DNA of 64,000 nucleotides from Siphonodentalium dalli. Its lineage: Eukaryota; Mollusca; Scaphopoda; Gadilida; Siphonodentaliidae. A program made the position numbers and the translations under genes. Shown in pieces: positions 47,691 through 59,418 of this stretch. Numbering within the stretch: the first letter of the stretch is position 1; each line of letters begins with the position of its first letter. The notes beneath the pieces were generated by a model. That model saw nothing but the letters and a program-made list of their open reading frames with translations. It did no database searches and was not told the origin of the DNA. The stretch spans positions 7,644,036 to 7,708,035 of the forward strand of contig CP136069.1 in NCBI GenBank assembly GCA_032622095.1, read 5' to 3'.

Positions 47691-47892
47691 ATAAAACATT
47701 ACGACCATGTACCCCATTAGGGAATTTACCTCACTGAGCTACATTTTTATTGTGATTTTGGGCATACCACGAAAAAGAGCAAATCAAATTGACTTTCATT
47801 ACTAATTTACTAGTAATAGCAGCAGACGTGATTGATAATATTAAGTTTTCAGTGAAAATTGACTAAATTTATTAGTGAAAGTTTAAGAACAG

Positions 47893-48374
47893 GTGTACTC
47901 TTGGGCTCCAAATAAAAATGCATGCACATTTATTTTTTTCTTGGGAAATTTCCCCCCTGCACAGCACAGTGCTTATTTGGGTCTACACGTTTATTAATTT
48001 TGAGGCTATAAAAATTGAAATCAGCACAAACTCAAGATTTCTATATGATTCTGATATCAAAATGATGAGCTTATAGCTTTATGCATGTACATATTCAAGT
48101 ACAGGTGTATATAAGTTTATGACATACATGTGAACATTGAAATATTGAATAAAACATCACATGACACTTACTACATGTACATGTATGTTGATTCCTATAC
48201 TTGACCTACTAGTACTATAAAAATAATTTGTTTAACCACAGTTATTTTTATGTTTTGCTCAGAGTTCCCCCTGCACTATTATTTGGGTCTGCACTTTAAT
48301 TAACTTTCAATGGAATTCCCCGCCCCCTGCACTATTATTTGGGCCTGCACTTTTATTTTGAGCCGAAGAGTACA
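47893..48374. mobile_element. Element with terminal inverted repeats
   Basis: TGTACTCTTGGGCTCCAAAT at the left is matched inverted by TTTTGAGCCGAAGAGTACA at the right. Inside, CTGCACTATTATTTGGG occurs twice (about 48270 and 48330), with a related inverted form near 47960. Confidence 0.55.
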
Positions 48375-48648
48375 TTTCCAGATATCACAACATTGGAACT
48401 CACATGGAGTCATGGACCTATGTGTATGTATAAAAATTAATGCGAGGGTGAACCTCCAGGGAGGGCCTCAATCAGTGGGATATCCTTAATAATGGTCTAG
48501 CGCTTTCGATATTGGTAAATCTTCGTCAGGACCAGGATGGCGTGGATAATGCCTGTCCTTATATACTCTGTGCTGGTAGAGCGTTGATTTGATTGATCAA
48601 ACGGTGAGGGTCAGGAGGTTGTGGACCTCTGTCGGTCAAGAGGTTGAA

Positions 48649-49016
48649 TGCGGGTATATATTGACCTGATAGCCGTGTGGAACTGCAGATAGTTTATGCG
48701 GGTATGTTATTCTAGCCCGTCATTGTAGTGCAATGCGGGTAGTTTTTGCAGGTATGTTGGGAACCACACTAAGAATAATCAAAGTAGGACCCGTGCGGGT
48801 ACAATTTGCGGGTGGGTTTAATGCGGGTACAAATTGCGGGTATATATTGACCCGATAGCCGTATGGAACTGCAGGTAGTTTATGCATGCGGGTATGTTAT
48901 TCTAGCTCGTCAATGTAGTGCAATGCAGGTAGTTTTTGCTGGTATGTTGGGTACTACGCTAAGAATAATCTAAGTAGGACCTGTGTGGGTACAATTTACG
49001 GGTATATTGTCCTGAA
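48649..49016 (+). repeat. Two-copy tandem repeat, 186-bp period
   Basis: TATATATTGACC recurs at 48655 and 48841. The following GATAGCCGT.TGGAACTGCA, TATGTTATTCTAG and CTAAGAATAATC also repeat in order. Rich in the motif TGCGGGTA. Confidence 0.7.
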
Positions 49017-49587
49017 ACTTGTGGATGTACTGTAGTTCCGTCCGTTGTGATGTGGGTATATCGCTTTATTCAGATTAAAATCGCTCTGCGGGTATACATT
49101 ACATGTATGTGTTTTTGGTACCGGTACCTGCAGGTGGCATGCTTAGAGTATAATTTAGCCTATATTTGATGTATATAAAAAGGCACGATGTTTTATGTGC
49201 ATTCGCGTGCAGTTGGGGCGGTAGTAACCATTGTTAGAACCGGAAGGCCTTGTTTAACGGTGCCCGAAAAGGGGTGTTGCGCGATCGTGCAGTTCATCTT
49301 TTGTGCTTATGGCGAATAAGAGTGGTGGGGGTTTGACCAATCAAGTAGTATAATCTGGTGATGGAGAGATGTGGGTGTGGATACGGGAGAGGCGTTTTGT
49401 GGGATCGTGTTGATGTGGCCTCGATGGGAGAAGTGACAACTACTCGATATGTGGCTGATGATAATATTATATATCTTTCAAATAACCTCATATGCTCGAA
49501 TTAAATGAAATACTGCCTGTATTTCGGGTTTAGAGTCCACTGTTGTAGTGCTACATTTGCGCAGCGCATCACGCTGGCGAGGCCGTA

Positions 49588-50545
49588 ATCACCCCCGTGT
49601 ACGTGGTATCGCCAAAACCGAGGGTATCGCCAAAACCGAGAATATGGGAAAGTCATTTTCACGTATATGATATGGGGATATGTTTGTTTCTCATCGTAAA
49701 ACAGACATCGAGCATCGTATGTGTATGTCCACACGGAGCAGGAGTATTTATACACCAGTTGTCAATCAGTTTTCCCAGATCAGACCATTAATTTGTTTTT
49801 GGCGAATTTTTTCAATGGTGTTTTTGCTTTTGCTCACTCAAATTTTCGAGAACATCCATTTACTAGTATAGTTCCTGGACTTCCACGCTTCCAAAACAAA
49901 TGTCGGTATATAGTTGAATCTGTCAATGAAGCATAGGATTTGACAGAATTTAAAAAATCCGTGTCGTTCTCAATATCCGCGCGATATGAAGGGACCACTG
50001 TCGGTCCAGAAAGATGCGAACAGCACAGATGAAGATGCGACCAAACGCCGAGTTTCTGTGCAGTAAATATGCGTATTACTTAAGGAGTTCTGATGAGTAT
50101 TCGAGTTTTTATGTGTAACTGAGACTGATCAATTTGACTGCGAATGTCATCTGAAATATGAATCCATAACATATTCGAAATATTGTATGCATATATATTA
50201 TGAATGTGTTTCAATTGAAATTAATTGAACATCCATCTCAGCATTCAGATTTGCGATCTCAAGAACGTGAATGAATGACAACGCGATGCCTTGATCACAC
50301 GCACGTGAATGCTGCCGTTCGCATGCATGCAGCTAATCGGATATTCGTTTAGTATTAACATGCTTGGAGTTTGTATATAGACCACACATGCCGGACGACA
50401 CGCTACAGACTTTATGACTCGTTCCCACTCGAGTAGACCGTTGCGCGACAATTAAACCGAATCATCTTAATATCGAATATACATATATCGTATTGCTCCA
50501 AATGATGCAATTCTGGCTTTTTTAAGAGTCATCAGATACACAACA
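49588..50545. repeat. Large inverted repeat, left arm (about 0.95 kb)
   Basis: Runs from ATCACCCCCGTGTACGTGGT to AGAGTCATCAGATAC and is matched in reverse complement by 51695-52637. Shared landmarks are GGTATCGCCAAAACCGAG (twice), GATCAGACCATT, ACCAAACGCCGAGTTTCTG and GCAGCATTCACGTGC. Small indels distinguish the arms. No coding content is evident. Confidence 0.85.
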
Positions 50546-51694
50546 CAACAAAGTTACTGCTATTTATAATAAACACTTCAATGTGGAACATGTGTATACT
50601 GCCATGATTGTTATGTGCACATGTAAATTGCACTATAGTTTATAAATTTTCTAATTTAGCCCTAGGACCACATATTTAGTGGGCATAATATTTACACAAG
50701 ACTTCATTATGTTATCGTATAGGTTGCATATACTGTAACTGATACCGGGTATATATGTTTAACCGAAATGAATCTTATCTTATCAGGGTCTCCGTCCTGA
50801 GTTTGGTTTATGGTTCTAGCCAAAATTGTTATGGATGTTCAGCGTCAAGTCGCATCTGACTTTCCCTAACGCTTCGTATATGGGAACAATTTCCAATGGC
50901 GCATCTGATTCAGACATGGTGTTTCATAATACTAAATTCGAGATGCCACAAAATATCCGCGCAACACATAAGGGACCGGATGAATTGACTAATTAAGGGA
51001 TTAATTCTAATTTAATTAAGCCTTCCGCGCCCGGTGATTTTATGCGGACTGGCTGTTTTTGCTTTGTTCACAGACAGATATAATTGTTGTGATTATAGCT
51101 CCACTCGTGCAAACATTCACGAGACCCGATGATGAGTATAACGTGTCATGCATCATAAATTTATTTGTATTCAGGGAGAGTATTTGTTTTGTTGGGGGGT
51201 CTTAACCTCTGTCAAACCATTCAACAGAGAACAATGTATACCATAGCACATGGTGGCAGTCAGGCGAGGAATTTCCAATGATTTTTCTTATACAAAACAT
51301 CATAGGAAAAAAGATAAATATTTATACGTGCTCTATCCGCGAACATACTAGGTTACATCCGAAGATCACATGTTCTGTCTTTTAGTCGGCTAATTCATCC
51401 ACTCGGTTATTGGGATGTGAAGTGGTGTGTTGGTGTAACATAACACTTCCCCAGATATATATATATATATAGCTTCATCTGAGGAAGATACGTTATGTAA
51501 CAAAACCGCATGGTCTGGTTTGATTTTGTTTAAATATGGTGTTGTAGGTTGGTAAGCTGACTACATGTGCTACATAGACACAATACAGAGGCCCATCGAC
51601 ATCCAGATAAGAAGGCACACACGTGTGCCACGCATAGCACATTGTGATGATATATGTACGGAAGTTTAAAGGTTAACATAGAATCGTTACAATA
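50546..51694. other. Spacer of the large inverted repeat
   Basis: About 1.15 kb, AT-rich, with a (TA)n tract near 51455-51470 and no ORF of note. CTTCATCTGAGGAAGATACG near 51475 resembles the 3' tail of some retroelements, but this is weak. Confidence 0.4.
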
Positions 51695-52637
51695 CTATCT
51701 GATGACTCTTAAAAAGCCAGAATTGCATAATTTGGAGCAATACGATATATGTATATTCGATAAGATGATTCGGTTTCATTGTCGCGTAACGGTCTACTCG
51801 AGTGGGAACGAGTCATAAAGTCTGTAAAATAAACATGATTATAACAAATCGTTGATACGCCGTAGCGTGTCGTCCGGCATGTGTGGTCTATATACAAACT
51901 CCAAGCATGTTAATACTAAACGAATATCCGATTAGCTGCATGCATGCGAACGGCAGCATTCACGTGCGTGTAATCAAGGCATCGCGTTATCATTCATTCA
52001 CGTTCTTGAGATCGCAAATCTGAATGCTGAGATGGATGTTCAATCAATTTCAATTGAAACACATTCATAATATATATGCACACAATATTTCGAATATTTC
52101 AGATGACATTCGCAGTCCAATTGATTAGTCTCAGATACACATAAAAACACTCATCAGAACTCCTTAAGTAATACACATATTTACTGCACAGAAACTCGGC
52201 GTTTGGTCGCATCTTCATCTGTGCCGTTCGCATCTTTCTGGACCGACAGTGGTCCCTTCATATCGCGCGGATATTGAGAACGACACGGATTTTTTAAATT
52301 CTGTCAAATCCTATGCTTCATTGACAGATTCAACTATATACCGGCATTTGTTTTGGAAGCGTGGGAGTCCAGGAACTATACTAGTGAATGGATGTTCTCG
52401 AAAATTTGAGTGAGCAAAAGCAAAAACACCAATGGTCTGATCTGGGAAAACTAAATGACAACTGGTGGATAAATACTCCTGCTTCGTGTGGACATACACA
52501 TACGATGCTCGATGTCTGTATTACGATGAGAAACAGACATATCCCCATATCATATACGTGAAAATGACTTTCCCATATTCTTGGTTTTGGCGATACCCTC
52601 GGTTTTGGCGATACCACGTACACGGGGGTGTTAATGA
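51695..52637. repeat. Large inverted repeat, right arm (about 0.94 kb)
   Basis: Reverse complement of 49588-50545, from ATCTGATGACTCTTAAAAAG to ACGTACACGGGGGTG. The pair with its spacer forms a unit of about 3.05 kb, like a long-TIR foldback element. No clear target duplication was seen. Confidence 0.85.
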
Positions 52638-52759
52638 GCCTTGAGTCCACTGTCAGGTGTTACTTGCGTGGGCATACATATACATGTAGTTAATTGGCAG
52701 TATATCCATTATCCAGCCAGTTGGAACAGTTGTTGAGTGCTAACAAATTGATGCTGCAG

Positions 52760-53014
52760 TAGGGCTGCAACGATACACTTTGTCACGATACGTATCACGA
52801 TACATGACCAACAATATGATACATATCATGATACGTAAAAACTATGTTTTGCGAAGATTTTCTACCTAAATTGCTAAAAAAAAATACAGTAAATATGGGT
52901 TATTTTTGCTTCCAATGACCTAAAATTGTGATATTTGTGTATCGCGATACACTTCATATGATATGATACGCGTATCGTGATACATCGAAATCACGATGAA
53001 TCGTTGCAGCTCTA
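52760..53014. mobile_element. hAT-type MITE (255 bp)
   Basis: TAGGGCTGCAACGATACAC at the left is matched inverted by AATCGTTGCAGCTCTA at the right. The exact 8-bp duplication TGCTGCAG lies at 52752-52759 and 53015-53022. Interior rich in CACGATAC/GTATCGTG. TAGGGCTGCAACGA ends with 8-bp duplications are a widespread hAT pattern. Confidence 0.85.
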
Positions 53015-53501
53015 TGCTGCAGTGGTCGTAAAGTTAAAACTGTGTCTTGAACTCGAGTGGAGCGATAGAGCAGGTGATGGACTTGGGAGATGCGAGCATG
53101 ACTTGGATGGGTGGTGATCTGTCTCTGCAGGTACGGGTATGTCTGTTGGCATCGTCCCGACAGGAGAAGCTTCTGTGGCAGAAGGTGCAGTTGTTAAAAC
53201 CGATACCGCGGTGTTGGATGCGGATGTGTCTGCATAGCCCTGAGGCATGACTAGATATTGGGACACTCCGGGCAGTCGTGCATTCTGAATTCGTACTGAG
53301 GCGGCGTTAGGAGTATAAATAGTAGTGGACGTCTGTGACGTCAGGTCACTATAGGGAAAGGTGAAGAATGAAGTTACGGGCTCTTTCACGTTAAAGGTTG
53401 ACAAAATGAATTTTTCGGATAGGCGGGAAAATGATGCATTTGTCATTGTGTTAGGAGTGTCATAATAATATTTCTGTAGTACTGACACCCAGCCCAACCT
53501 G
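53015..53501 (-). CDS. Possible exon of an unrecognised minus-strand gene, 3' end hit by a MITE
   Basis: Read on the minus strand, TTTTGCCTGCAG is followed at 53501 by about 160 open codons. The product starts GWVSVLQKYYYDTPN, contains MTNASFSRLSEKFILSTFNV and a Ser/Thr/Pro/Ala-rich tail (SVLTTAPSATEASPVGTMPT). It resembles no family I can name. The frame runs to the edge of the hAT MITE at 53014. Without the MITE, the frame would reach a stop a few codons further. The acceptor-like start and non-repetitive composition favour an exon; the lack of further exons is against it. A 25-bp part of it recurs inverted at 57191-57215. Confidence 0.3.
53378..53402. repeat. 25-bp inverted repeat, left copy
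   Basis: GGGCTCTTTCACGTTAAAGG plus five bases, found exactly inverted at 57191-57215, 3.8 kb away. Confidence 0.75.
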
Positions 53502-56044
53502 CAGGCAAAATTTCACTGCTACATTTGAAAAATTAACAAAATTATAGGGTGATGGGTACCAATTTTGGCATATTTTGAGTGGCCAACCATTGCTGTGATG
53601 ATATTGTTTTCCTTATATTTATTTGTAGTTATGGGTTTTTCAAAAATGTCCTCATTTAACCTTTAGCTTATGTCTGGTTGATTGTGTGGTGAAAATATTG
53701 AGTGATTTCGTGCATTCAGTTTGATGATATTTGAATTTAAAGGTTATTGAGAAATTCCGTTAAATGATTTACAGAATGTGAATCTAAAATAAAGCATTTC
53801 ATTAACGCAATTCACAATAGCCATGGATCAGGAATATAGTTCAGTTGGACATTTCATGGTATAGAAGATAAATGGTAAAAATCTTTTTCTGTGTATTATC
53901 CTATTGAAATTATATTCAATTCTCCAAAATATGTGCACAGAAATTCCGTTAAAATCTGTCCTCTCCGAGAATCTTTGTCAACTGCTAATACTAATGAAAT
54001 GAGAAAATCATTTTGTATTGTGGGTAAACTGTCACTAGTATTGAGGGTGTATAAACTTTAATTGGTGGGCTGAACCATCCTGATTTCGTACAGCAGCTCA
54101 TTAAATGTTAAAAAAAATGTCCTCTCCGAGAATTCAAGCATAGAACCCAGAGATTTTCTGGAAGACATTGGTTTATATTAAACTATAACCATTCTGTTCA
54201 TGAAAATGGGGTTTACTTATAATATACTATATTAATATACAGTCTATGCAACATACGGTGTCCAATTTGAGCTACTAATGTGTTATTTCATTCATTTCCT
54301 TTGAGGCAATTCATGTCTGCTCAACTGCAATAGTCTGAATAAATTGTCATTCTGAAGAATTTCTTGATTATTTATAATCATGTCAGTGATTACATGTGGT
54401 TTGATGGAAGTGTTGTTCATAAAACATGTGTTTCTCAATAGTTAAATATAAATGTCCTGAATTATCGGAGAGGACATATTTTTTAACAGATTACAGAGTA
54501 TCTGTACTTACTTGCAATATTAAAGGAATAATCCATGTGTTATTTATGTTAATTTTCTCAGAGAAAACGACAACAAGACTTAGACATACAAAACTGAAAT
54601 TAAAGTTGTCTTCTCTAAGTATACTATAAGTTGTTACTTTTTAACTGGATAAATTTAGCATTATAAACAAAGATATTTGTTTATAATATGGAAGTGATAT
54701 TTAGTACAAGTACGGTACATATATTAAAATAATCGTATTTTCACAAATATCCGATTATTAACAAGAGGCTGATCATGTTTAACCCATCCCTCGGCGATAG
54801 TAAAAAGCTATGATTGGAATCATAATCTACAGTTATAATGTTGAATTATAGAGAGTTATATATTTTGTAATGTACTAATATTAGTACAGACAAATGTACA
54901 TAATAACACAAATTCTCAAATTATTGGAATTTGTTGGTCCTTGTGCCAATTTTCATTAGTAGTCTCACTTTGACAAATTGACATTGATAGGCATATACTA
55001 ATATTGGAATACCCTAGGACCTTCAACCTGAGATATATGAACAAAGTTCATACCCTGGTAGTCAGCATAGTTCTCAAGAAAATAGTTGAGACCATACAAG
55101 TAACAAATGTATTATCTATACAATGTTTATACACCATAATATGATGAGGATTCTGCCCCTATGACCCTTATTACACTCAGTACAGTTTATCATAGTTCAT
55201 ATTAAAGACAGTAAGTAGCCCCTAATAGAATTATTTCACACATCACAATGTTTTGTAATTACCTTGAATGCTAAAATCAATAATATTTAATGTTAATCTT
55301 CTGTGCTCACTCTGTGGCCCCTAAATTTCAATCAACCATGACAAGATGAACAACTTGAAAACTATTGTTTATCACAATAATCCATACCAAGTATTAACAA
55401 TGTTCATCTGCCTTCTTGGACTGGATAAATAGATTTTTGAAGTACTTATCTTATTTAGAGTTATCTGACCCTTTAATGCCTCCTGACTAGAACCCCCTGA
55501 AGCTCCTGACATGATAAACTGAAGATACTGCTATCCCCTTTTCCAAATGCTCTAATAGCACTCACTAGATTTGTTTCTTTCATAGAAAAGCATTGATTTC
55601 TGTTCTTGACATGAAATCCATGACAACCCCATAGCCCTCAATGTTAATCTTCTCACCCCATCGGTGTCCCCTAAAATCCACTCAACCATGACCAAATGAA
55701 CAAATTATAAACTATGTCTTATGGCAATGCTCAATACGAAGTACATGTATTATGGAAATCCACCCAGTGAGACTGCAAATAATTTTAAATTTTAAATACA
55801 CTACTACATTAATTGTGGGTTCGCTGTCTGCTCATATTCTGAAAAAAATCCCTACCAATGGACAATGGACTATTCTAATTTATACTTTTAGAATTTAATT
55901 GGAAACTCCATTCATTTATGAATGCCAATGCATTACAGATTATAATAGGGCTAACACATGATAGCTAAAAAATAACTCTATTTCAAAGATTCACGTTGTC
56001 TGTAGGTGTCTCTTGTCTCTTATATAGTGAAGCCTGTATTAATC
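53502..56044. other. AT-rich non-coding block with a recurring 16-mer
   Basis: No coding sequence recognised. TGTCCTCTCCGAGAAT occurs at 53957 and 54119, near-exactly inverted at 54462, and again at 56655, often after a short TTAAAA-type run. This suggests a local repeat family. Confidence 0.5.
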
Positions 56045-56375
56045 AGGATACCTCACATCTGAATAATTCTAAGTCGAAAAAGGCCAATAACTCCAGTAAA
56101 AAAAAATTGGAACCCATATTGGAACTTGGTCTGTATTCTGGGCTGAGAAATCACAAACCAATTACCAAATTTGGTTCCGATCAGATATAACATGTTTTAG
56201 TCATTGCAGCATGCATGAATCTAAGTCGAAGAGGCCCATACCTATATGATTAAAAAATCAGATCAAACCCATTTTCAAACTCGTACTGCAATTTGGGCTG
56301 AGAAACTCATTCAAAATTCAGTTCCGATTGCATAGAAAATGTTTGAGTTATCGCATCATGCGTAAAATGTCTATG
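56045..56375 (+). repeat. Two diverged copies of an interspersed repeat of about 165 bp
   Basis: CTAAGTCGAA(A/G)AAGGCC/GAGGCCC, GGGCTGAGAAA and TTCCGAT...AT occur in order at about 56068-56205 and again at about 56221-56360, followed by AGACAGACGGACGGACAA. I associate this type of repeat with mollusc genomes (from memory). Confidence 0.5.
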
Positions 56376-57190
56376 TATGGATAGACAGACGGACGGACAA
56401 TGAGTAGTCAAGCTGGACCGAAACTATGTGTACCATACATAAAAACTGGTTATGGCTTTTTGGGACAACAGATTTTGCCCCAACTTATCATTTGCCATGT
56501 TTCCAAGAGTCTCAATATGTTTATCTTCACTTTTCTCAGTTTGACAGGTCTATTCAAGTTCTATAAAATATATTACAAGGCAATGGAAATCAGTAATCTT
56601 TCTATCATCTAGTTACAAGACTGATGTCTACAGAGAATGAATGTTAAAAAATGGTGTCCTCTCCGAGAATAAGTCAGTGGAAATTGGCGATTTAAAAAAA
56701 TGCTCTTGTTGAGTCAATTGTTGTCCGATTTTGATAAAGTTTTCAACATTACAATCCTTAAAGCATGCACTTCAACTTTAGATGTAAAATCTTTACACAA
56801 CTAAATCATATTTCTATTATCAGAGAATAACCATTAGGGAATATGGATATTAAGAGTTCATAATTTACATATGAATTTGAAAAATATCGAAATTTTAAGA
56901 TATTTTTAGTAATTTTGACATATATGTTCTCTGATTGTTCAATGCTCAACGTCGTGTGATATCGTTCTGGAAACAGATGCATAATAATTAAAATTCAGAC
57001 ATTAGAAATTAGTTGTTCATTATTTTCAATTTTGAGGGAATCCTGCATAGACCAAACCTGAAAAATCAAAATACACTTGCTACTGCTCTGAAACTTTAGT
57101 TCACGATCCAGTATGATGTTCCTAACATGAATTAACGAAGAAAAAGTAATTTGAAAAACACTTTTTTTTCACCCTGTTTGGCCACTTGTG

Positions 57191-57215
57191 GTCAACCTTT
57201 AACGTGAAAGAGCCC
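57191..57215. repeat. 25-bp inverted repeat, right copy
   Basis: Exact reverse complement of 53378-53402. The pair could be the ends of a 3.84-kb non-autonomous element; no target duplication was seen. Confidence 0.75.
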
Positions 57216-57349
57216 TTTAAACACTCAATTTCTCTTTCTTTGCGAGCTTAGTGTATGTATGATCGATATATCTGTACTGCCATGATATTTGTGTTTAATT
57301 GGTTTACAAAAAATATTAAATACGTGTACTAATACGATTATAGAATTCT

Positions 57350-58163
57350 GATTAATCTAGATCATGTCATGAATCTCCACTCTTGCCCGTAGAGATCATA
57401 TTCCACCAGTACAAACCCTGGGAACTTTTTGAAGTTTTGACAGGGAACCTTATAAAGTCAAAAAAATAACACAGGGAATACATGTATATTTCTTGAATGA
57501 TTATCTGTTTTTTAACCCTTTGAGTGCCAGGTCCGATTTTTGTATCAACCCATATACCCTGTGCCAATGCATCCTCTTATATATGCGAGTCGACCATAGG
57601 TCGCCTCGCATATATAAGAGAATGCATTGGCTTAACAATTATTTTTTTTATTTTTTTTTTATTACAATTTTTTACAATTTTAATATATTTTATTATATTC
57701 TTTAACATACTTATTGTGTAGGTTTAGGGCCGATAATATCGGCCCCTGGCACTCAAAGGGTTAATAGTGTACTTTACTATATGTGAAGGTCCCATCTCAA
57801 AATTGCATGCTTTTCTGTGACTTTTATGAGCAGATACCGCAGATACTGCAATAAACATTGAATTAATTACCCAGGAGAAATTCTAGAATTGTAAGCGACA
57901 CAAAGCAAAATCGCCCACAAAGTCACTTAAATCGTGCAATTTCGAGTTGGGAACTTTACCTACAGTGAAGTACATTATTAATAAACAGGTATTAATCATT
58001 AATAAAGAAATATATTCCCCTCGTTATCTTTTAGACTTTATAAGGTTCCCTGTCAAAACTTCAAAAAGTTCCCAGGTTTTGTCCTGGTGGAATATGATCA
58101 CTATTGGGCACAGGCGTTATCAAGAGTGGAGATTCATGGCATGATCTATGATTAATCCAGCCT
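57350..58163. mobile_element. Inverted-repeat element enclosing nested elements
   Basis: The left arm (about 57350-57478) has GAATCTCCACTCTTG, CATATTCCACCAG and TTTGAAGTTTTGACAGGGAA. The right arm (about 58032-58163) has these inverted. Arms are about 120-130 bp. The interior holds the TTAA-bounded MITE at 57512-57764. Confidence 0.7.
57512..57764. mobile_element. TTAA-bounded MITE carrying a family C palindrome
   Basis: TTAACCCTTTGAGTGCCAGG at the left and CCTGGCACTCAAAGGGTTAA at the right are exact inverted repeats with TTAA ends (piggyBac-like). The palindrome at 57559-57636 (TGTGCCAATGCATCCTCTTA and onward) sits inside. Confidence 0.8.
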
Positions 58164-58234
58164 TGGATATAATAAGCAACACCTTTCAGAACCTTCATTT
58201 ATCAGAGAAATTCCACAATTACATATTTTCATAA

Positions 58235-58613
58235 GGCGACACAAATTTTTAAGTCTGGTTTACGAACATGTGGGGAGAAAAACAGTAGATGCAGGAGGGA
58301 AAAAAATAAAAATAAAAAAATTGTCCCCCCCCCAATTTATATCGAGTAAATAGTGGAATTTTACATAAATTTTACAAAAATTGTGAAAAAATGTTTTTGA
58401 ATGAAATTCTGAACCAAACAAGACATTTCTTGTCATGAAATACATGAAAATATGGATCTGTGAATGATCATAAGCAGAACCAGATGCGACAGCACATGAA
58501 AATCAGTACGCGTGTAAAAAAAAATTGAGAGAAAAAAGTTTTATTTTTTTTCATGAAATGGAAAAAAAGTTGTAGGAGGTGTTTGTAAACCAGACTTAAA
58601 AATTGGTGTCGCC
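58235..58613. mobile_element. MITE with TAA target duplication (379 bp)
   Basis: GGCGACACAAATTTTTAAGT at the left is matched by ACTTAAAAATTGGTGTCGCC at the right, and inverted similarity continues through CTGGTTTACGAACA/TGTTTGTAAACCAG. TAA flanks both ends (58232-58234, 58614-58616), as in PIF/Harbinger-like elements (inference). Confidence 0.7.
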
Positions 58614-58616
58614 TAA

Positions 58617-59418
58617 CAGTTATGAAAAAACATCAATTTTTTTTTTATTGTAATAAAAAAATCTTGATTTAAATCAAATAAATTTGTTTGAATTTTTGAT
58701 TGTGAAATATACTCAACAATCAACCAACAGACTAGTGGTCTGTGTCCCATTTTCCTACATCGCTCGGATAGTCATAATTTAAATTGAGCATATGTTTCGA
58801 TTCACTTTTTCACTATTGTATGATAGCGATAACGCGGAATTTCATCAGGGAACGCGTGATAAATAGATCAGCATAATATATGCCTATTTTAAATGTAGTT
58901 GGCCTGATTTTTCGAGGCCAGTATACTACCCAGTAGCACCCTTTCTTTGGGCATGCACGATATGTGCCAATTTTATAATTCGGCATATTGTATGCCACTT
59001 TAATGAGTATTCTGAGCACGGAATTTATAGATTCTATCAATTTGAATCGGGTCAGTTGTGCTGCTAATTTATTAGAGCAAACAAATTGAGCTTCGTATTT
59101 GGGTCACCGACCGGTTCTATGAGCACCAGATATGTACGCGTGCTTGTCTTGGGTCATCAACACTCAGCAGTGGGTACACGACAGGAGAAAACTGATCCCT
59201 CCTGTGTGTAGCTCAATCGTTTGTATACACATCTACATGTATATAATATTGTACAACTGTACATATGGACATAATTTATAAGATTAGTGATAGGATCGAC
59301 CCACCTGTTGAGACTTGTATGAGATTCATCTCGGTGATTTACATGTAATCTCTATACCCCCGTCCAACCGAGGATGAGGTCATGTATACATGTACATGTA
59401 CTAGTATAATAAGTATAT
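58617..59418. other. Non-coding stretch, nothing recognised
   Basis: AT-rich. The end contains ACATGTA-type motifs. No coding or repeat structure supported. Confidence 0.4.

Noticed and set aside
48470-48620. Penelope-like element tail with possible hammerhead ribozyme
   Set aside because: Sequence resembling CCTGACGAAGATTTACC on the minus strand was seen, but the conserved hammerhead core (CTGANGA with GAAA) was not found, and there is no coding part.
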